Source: Kallotenue papyrolyticum (lineage in GTDB: Bacteria > Chloroflexota > Chloroflexia > Chloroflexales > Kallotenuaceae). Taken from it: a stretch of DNA of 64,000 nucleotides. Below, piece after piece: positions 61,496 through 64,000 of this stretch; position 1 is the first letter of the stretch, and the number at the start of each line of letters is the position of its first letter. The stretch lies in NCBI RefSeq assembly GCF_000526415.1, contig NZ_JAGA01000003.1, positions 1,116,001-1,180,000 of the forward strand, given 5' to 3'. The notes under the pieces are model-generated. The model saw only the letters and a program-made list of their open reading frames with translations, did not search any database and was not told where the DNA came from. Both the position numbers and the translations under genes were made by a program.

Positions 61496-64000
61496 CTAAG
61501 CCGCCGGTGCCGGTGCACCGGGCAGCCGATCCCAACCGAGGATCATATTGACCAGTTGCTCCAGTGGTGTCGCACCAGCCGGGAGGTCGTCTGCTGCACC
61601 GAGTTGGGCCAGTAACTCCGCCGCTTGTTCACGCGTGGCGGTCACCGTAGCCGGGTGGTGGACGATCTGCTGCAGCAGGCGCCGAGCGCGTTCATCCTGC
61701 TCCTGATCATGCAACAGGCGTGCGACCTCCAGCAGCGTATCCAGCAACAGCGGTGTCGCTTGAAGCTCGTTGGCTTCGCGCAACGCTTTTTGTAACCAGC
61801 TCAGCGCCGTCTGGGGATGGCCCTGAGCGCGCGCTACGCGCCCCAGATCGTTGTAGGTGTAGATCATCCCCAGCCGGTAGCCAATATCGGAGAAGATTTG
61901 ACAACTACGTTCATGGAGCTGTCGCGCTTCTTCATATTGACCTTGCTCGTATGCAATGCATCCGAGATTATTCAGGCACACCGCCAAGCCATAATAATGT
62001 TGAAGTGACTCAGCGATTTCTAGGGCTGTTTTGGTCAAGTAACGAGAATGATCATATTCTTGTAAAAAATATGCAACGTTTCCAAGATTAATAAGCGCTT
62101 TCATTGTGTTCCAGCGATTGCGTAGCTTACGTGATATTTGCAGGCTTTCCTGGAAAAGCTGTCGGGCGACTTCATACTGGCCGGTAGTTCCAGCCACAAC
62201 GCCTAAGTTGAGTAATACTCCGCCAAGTATATGTTGATCGTTGACGTCAGAACACAACGTGCGTGCCCGTTCCAGTAGCTGCTGGGCGCTATCGTAGTCG
62301 CCGCGGATACAGTAGATATCGCCGAGGTAGGTCAGGCAGAAGGCAATGCCCGGCGCGTCGTTGCTGTGTTGAAAGGCGTGCAGACTGGCTTCTAGCAGCT
62401 CGGTGGCCAGATCATACTGTCCCAGGCGGTAGCGCAGCGCACCGCGGTAAGCCTGGGCCGTGGCGTGCAGGCGCTCCTGCTCGCGCTGCTGCGCCGCGTC
62501 CAGGGCCGGGAGCGCGGTCAAACGCTCGGCCAGCCGGGTGTAGTATTCCAGCCCCTCGGCGAAGCGGCTCTGGATTTCATAGAAAAAGAAGGGATGCTCG
62601 ACAAAGGCCGGCACCAGCGCTGGCAGATCGTAGTCGGTGGCGGCCAGCGCGCCGGCGCGAATGTTTTCAAGCTCGCTGCCGATGGCACGCAGGGCATCGC
62701 TTTGCTGGGCGCTGCTGAGCAGTGGCCCCCAGCGGCGGAGCAGCTCGGCGTAATAGCTGGTGTGGCACTGGTGAGCCTGGCGTTCCAGCGTCGGATCGGC
62801 AGCCAGTTGCGCACGCGTATAGTGGCGCACCATGCTGAGCAGCTCATAGCGCCCGGCCAGGTTTTTACGTAGAAATGATTTGTCGATCAAATCGGCGAGC
62901 ATACCCAGATCGGCGTCGGCGATCGCCTGGGCGGCATGGCGGTCGAAGCTACCGGGAAACACTGCCAGACGCAGCAGCACATGACGCTCGTGTTGGTCGA
63001 GCAGGTTCCAGGAATAGTCGAGCACCGCACGCAGGCTGCGATGCCGTTCCGGAATATCGCGCAGGGAAGTGGCCAGGAAATCGAGGCTGCGCTCGACCTC
63101 CTGGGCGATCTCCTCACAGGCGAGGCTGCGGATCCAACTGGCGGCCAGCTCGATGCCCAGCGGCAGGCCATCCACCAAGCGACAGATCTGCGCAACGGCG
63201 GGACGCGCGGCGTCATCCAGGGCAAAGTCGGAGCGCAGCCGGCGGGCGGCGTTCACAAACAGTTGCACGGCGCTGTAGCGCTCGGCCTCGGCCTCGGCGC
63301 CCGGGGGCGGAACGGCCAGGCTGGGCACATCCAGCACCCACTCGCCGCTGATCTGCAGCCGCTCGATCGACGTCACGATGAGCTTGACCTGGGGCGCATG
63401 CGTGACGATAGCGCGCAGCACCTCCGTCGCCTCGGTGAGATGCTCGAAGTTGTCCAGAATGATCAGCATCTGCCGCTGGCGCAGATAGTTGGTGAGCTGC
63501 TGGAGTGGATCGCCGATGCCGTAGAACGAAAAGCGCACGGCATCAGCGATCGCCGAGATCAGCACCGTACTGGACGGCACAGCCGTACAGGAGACAAAGG
63601 CCGCGCCCTGGCGAAATTGGCGTCCGTACTCGGCCAGGGCTGCCAGCGCCAGACGCGTCTTGCCGACACCGCCCGGCCCAACCAGCGTCAGCAGGCGGCA
63701 ATCGTCGGCCTGCAGCGCCTCGGCAATCGTGGCTAGCTCCGCTTCGCGGCCAACCAGCGTCAGCAGGCGGCAATCGTCGGCCTGCAGCGCCTCGGCAATC
63801 GTGGCTAGCTCCGCTTCGCGGCCAACCAGCGGCGGCAGATTGGCGGCAGCGCTGGCCAGATCGTTGGCCTCCTCGTGGTACTCCTCACGCGACTCGTGGA
63901 TCTGAGGCGTTGCAGGGCGTGCGCTGGGGGCATGTTCATTCGCCAGCAGCACCTCGGGCAGCGGCAGATCGTGCTTGTCCTTGATAGCGTGGTAGAGCTC
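61496..64000 (-). CDS. NB-ARC/TPR ATPase regulator (AfsR/LuxR-like), partial
   Basis: The open frame runs off the right edge (it reads ELYHAIKDKHDLPLPEV in the last bases), so the N-terminus, probably a BTAD or helix-turn-helix module, is outside. The visible ~835 residues have an NB-ARC-type ATPase: P-loop GPGGVGKTRLALAAL, Walker B LIILDNFEHL, GLPLGIELAASWI, and a winged-helix-like region (LRLAVFPGSFD). They end in about eight tetratricopeptide repeats (GDYDSAQQLLERARTL, GQYEVARQLFQESLQI, NLGNVAYFLQEYDHS). Members are signal-dependent transcription activators. A 24-residue in-frame tandem duplication lies just before the P-loop. Confidence 0.85.
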   Translation of the reverse strand, partial: ELYHAIKDKHDLPLPEVLLANEHAPSARPATPQIHESREEYHEEANDLASAAANLPPLVGREAELATIAEALQADDCRLLTLVGREAELATIAEALQADDCRLLTLVGPGGVGKTRLALAALAEYGRQFRQGAAFVSCTAVPSSTVLISAIADAVRFSFYGIGDPLQQLTNYLRQRQMLIILDNFEHLTEATEVLRAIVTHAPQVKLIVTSIERLQISGEWVLDVPSLAVPPPGAEAEAERYSAVQLFVNAARRLRSDFALDDAARPAVAQICRLVDGLPLGIELAASWIRSLACEEIAQEVERSLDFLATSLRDIPERHRSLRAVLDYSWNLLDQHERHVLLRLAVFPGSFDRHAAQAIADADLGMLADLIDKSFLRKNLAGRYELLSMVRHYTRAQLAADPTLERQAHQCHTSYYAELLRRWGPLLSSAQQSDALRAIGSELENIRAGALAATDYDLPALVPAFVEHPFFFYEIQSRFAEGLEYYTRLAERLTALPALDAAQQREQERLHATAQAYRGALRYRLGQYDLATELLEASLHAFQHSNDAPGIAFCLTYLGDIYCIRGDYDSAQQLLERARTLCSDVNDQHILGGVLLNLGVVAGTTGQYEVARQLFQESLQISRKLRNRWNTMKALINLGNVAYFLQEYDHSRYLTKTALEIAESLQHYYGLAVCLNNLGCIAYEQGQYEEARQLHERSCQIFSDIGYRLGMIYTYNDLGRVARAQGHPQTALSWLQKALREANELQATPLLLDTLLEVARLLHDQEQDERARRLLQQIVHHPATVTATREQAAELLAQLGAADDLPAGATPLEQLVNMILGWDRLPGAPAPAA
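63678..63821 (-). repeat. 72-bp in-frame tandem duplication in the NB-ARC gene
   Basis: Units 63678-63749 and 63750-63821 are identical as read. A partial third unit follows. Each encodes LVGREAELATIAEALQADD plus CRLLT; it doubles the strand and helix just before the P-loop. The period is a multiple of three, so the frame is kept. Confidence 0.95.

Overview
The window is high-GC bacterial chromosome. It is most consistent with a filamentous Chloroflexota (Chloroflexia-type) genome. That assignment is an inference from the gene content: an RqcH homologue next to guanylate kinase, Yip1-like and glycine-rich membrane proteins, an S8 peptidase with Trp-rich tail repeats, a LacI-sensor/STAS fusion, and a Sec-exported YD-repeat giant. 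No rRNA, complete tRNA, CRISPR array, integrase or transposase was found.

Region 1 (1-15.0 kb) is housekeeping: a small Cys-rich protein, SCO1/SenC, folP, DedA, rqcH, gmk, two membrane proteins, def, priA, a YbaK-type deacylase and an M61 peptidase.

Region 2 (15.0-39.65 kb) is the notable part. One full-length, signal-peptide-bearing Rhs/YD-repeat gene (15639-21815) has a textbook sigma70 promoter and a 15-C tract in its leader. Its toxin tip is followed by a small immunity-type gene duplicated in tandem. Downstream, all on the same strand, lie eight orphan cassettes. Each starts at a different point inside a copy of the Rhs core, ends that core at the same D-P-[TS]-G-H junction, and carries a different C-terminal tip, followed by a different small gene (probable immunity). 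Two cores carry amber codons and none has a proper start, so they look like silent donors for the expressed gene. Extra genes sit between cassettes: SUKH, HEAT-like, membrane proteins, a membrane-anchored beta-propeller and one tip without a core. One tip carries a complete Hint (intein-like) domain. Tips and immunity genes are visibly more AT-rich than the cores, which points to transfer.

Region 3 (39.65-64 kb) returns to ordinary chromosome: an alpha/beta hydrolase, a truncated tRNA-Val(CAC), a DUF318 permease, a cluster of palindromic repeats, a nucleotidyltransferase-like protein, an APC transporter, a phosphoesterase, an isocitrate-dehydrogenase-family enzyme, an sdhCDAB-type operon whose flavoprotein lacks nearly all canonical active-site residues, membrane proteins, an acyl-CoA carboxylase alpha subunit, a lipoprotein, a LacI-sensor/STAS regulator, a frameshifted S8 peptidase, and an NB-ARC/TPR regulator that runs off the right edge.

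Functions were read from motifs by eye. Family names for toxin tips and immunity proteins are tentative unless a motif is named.
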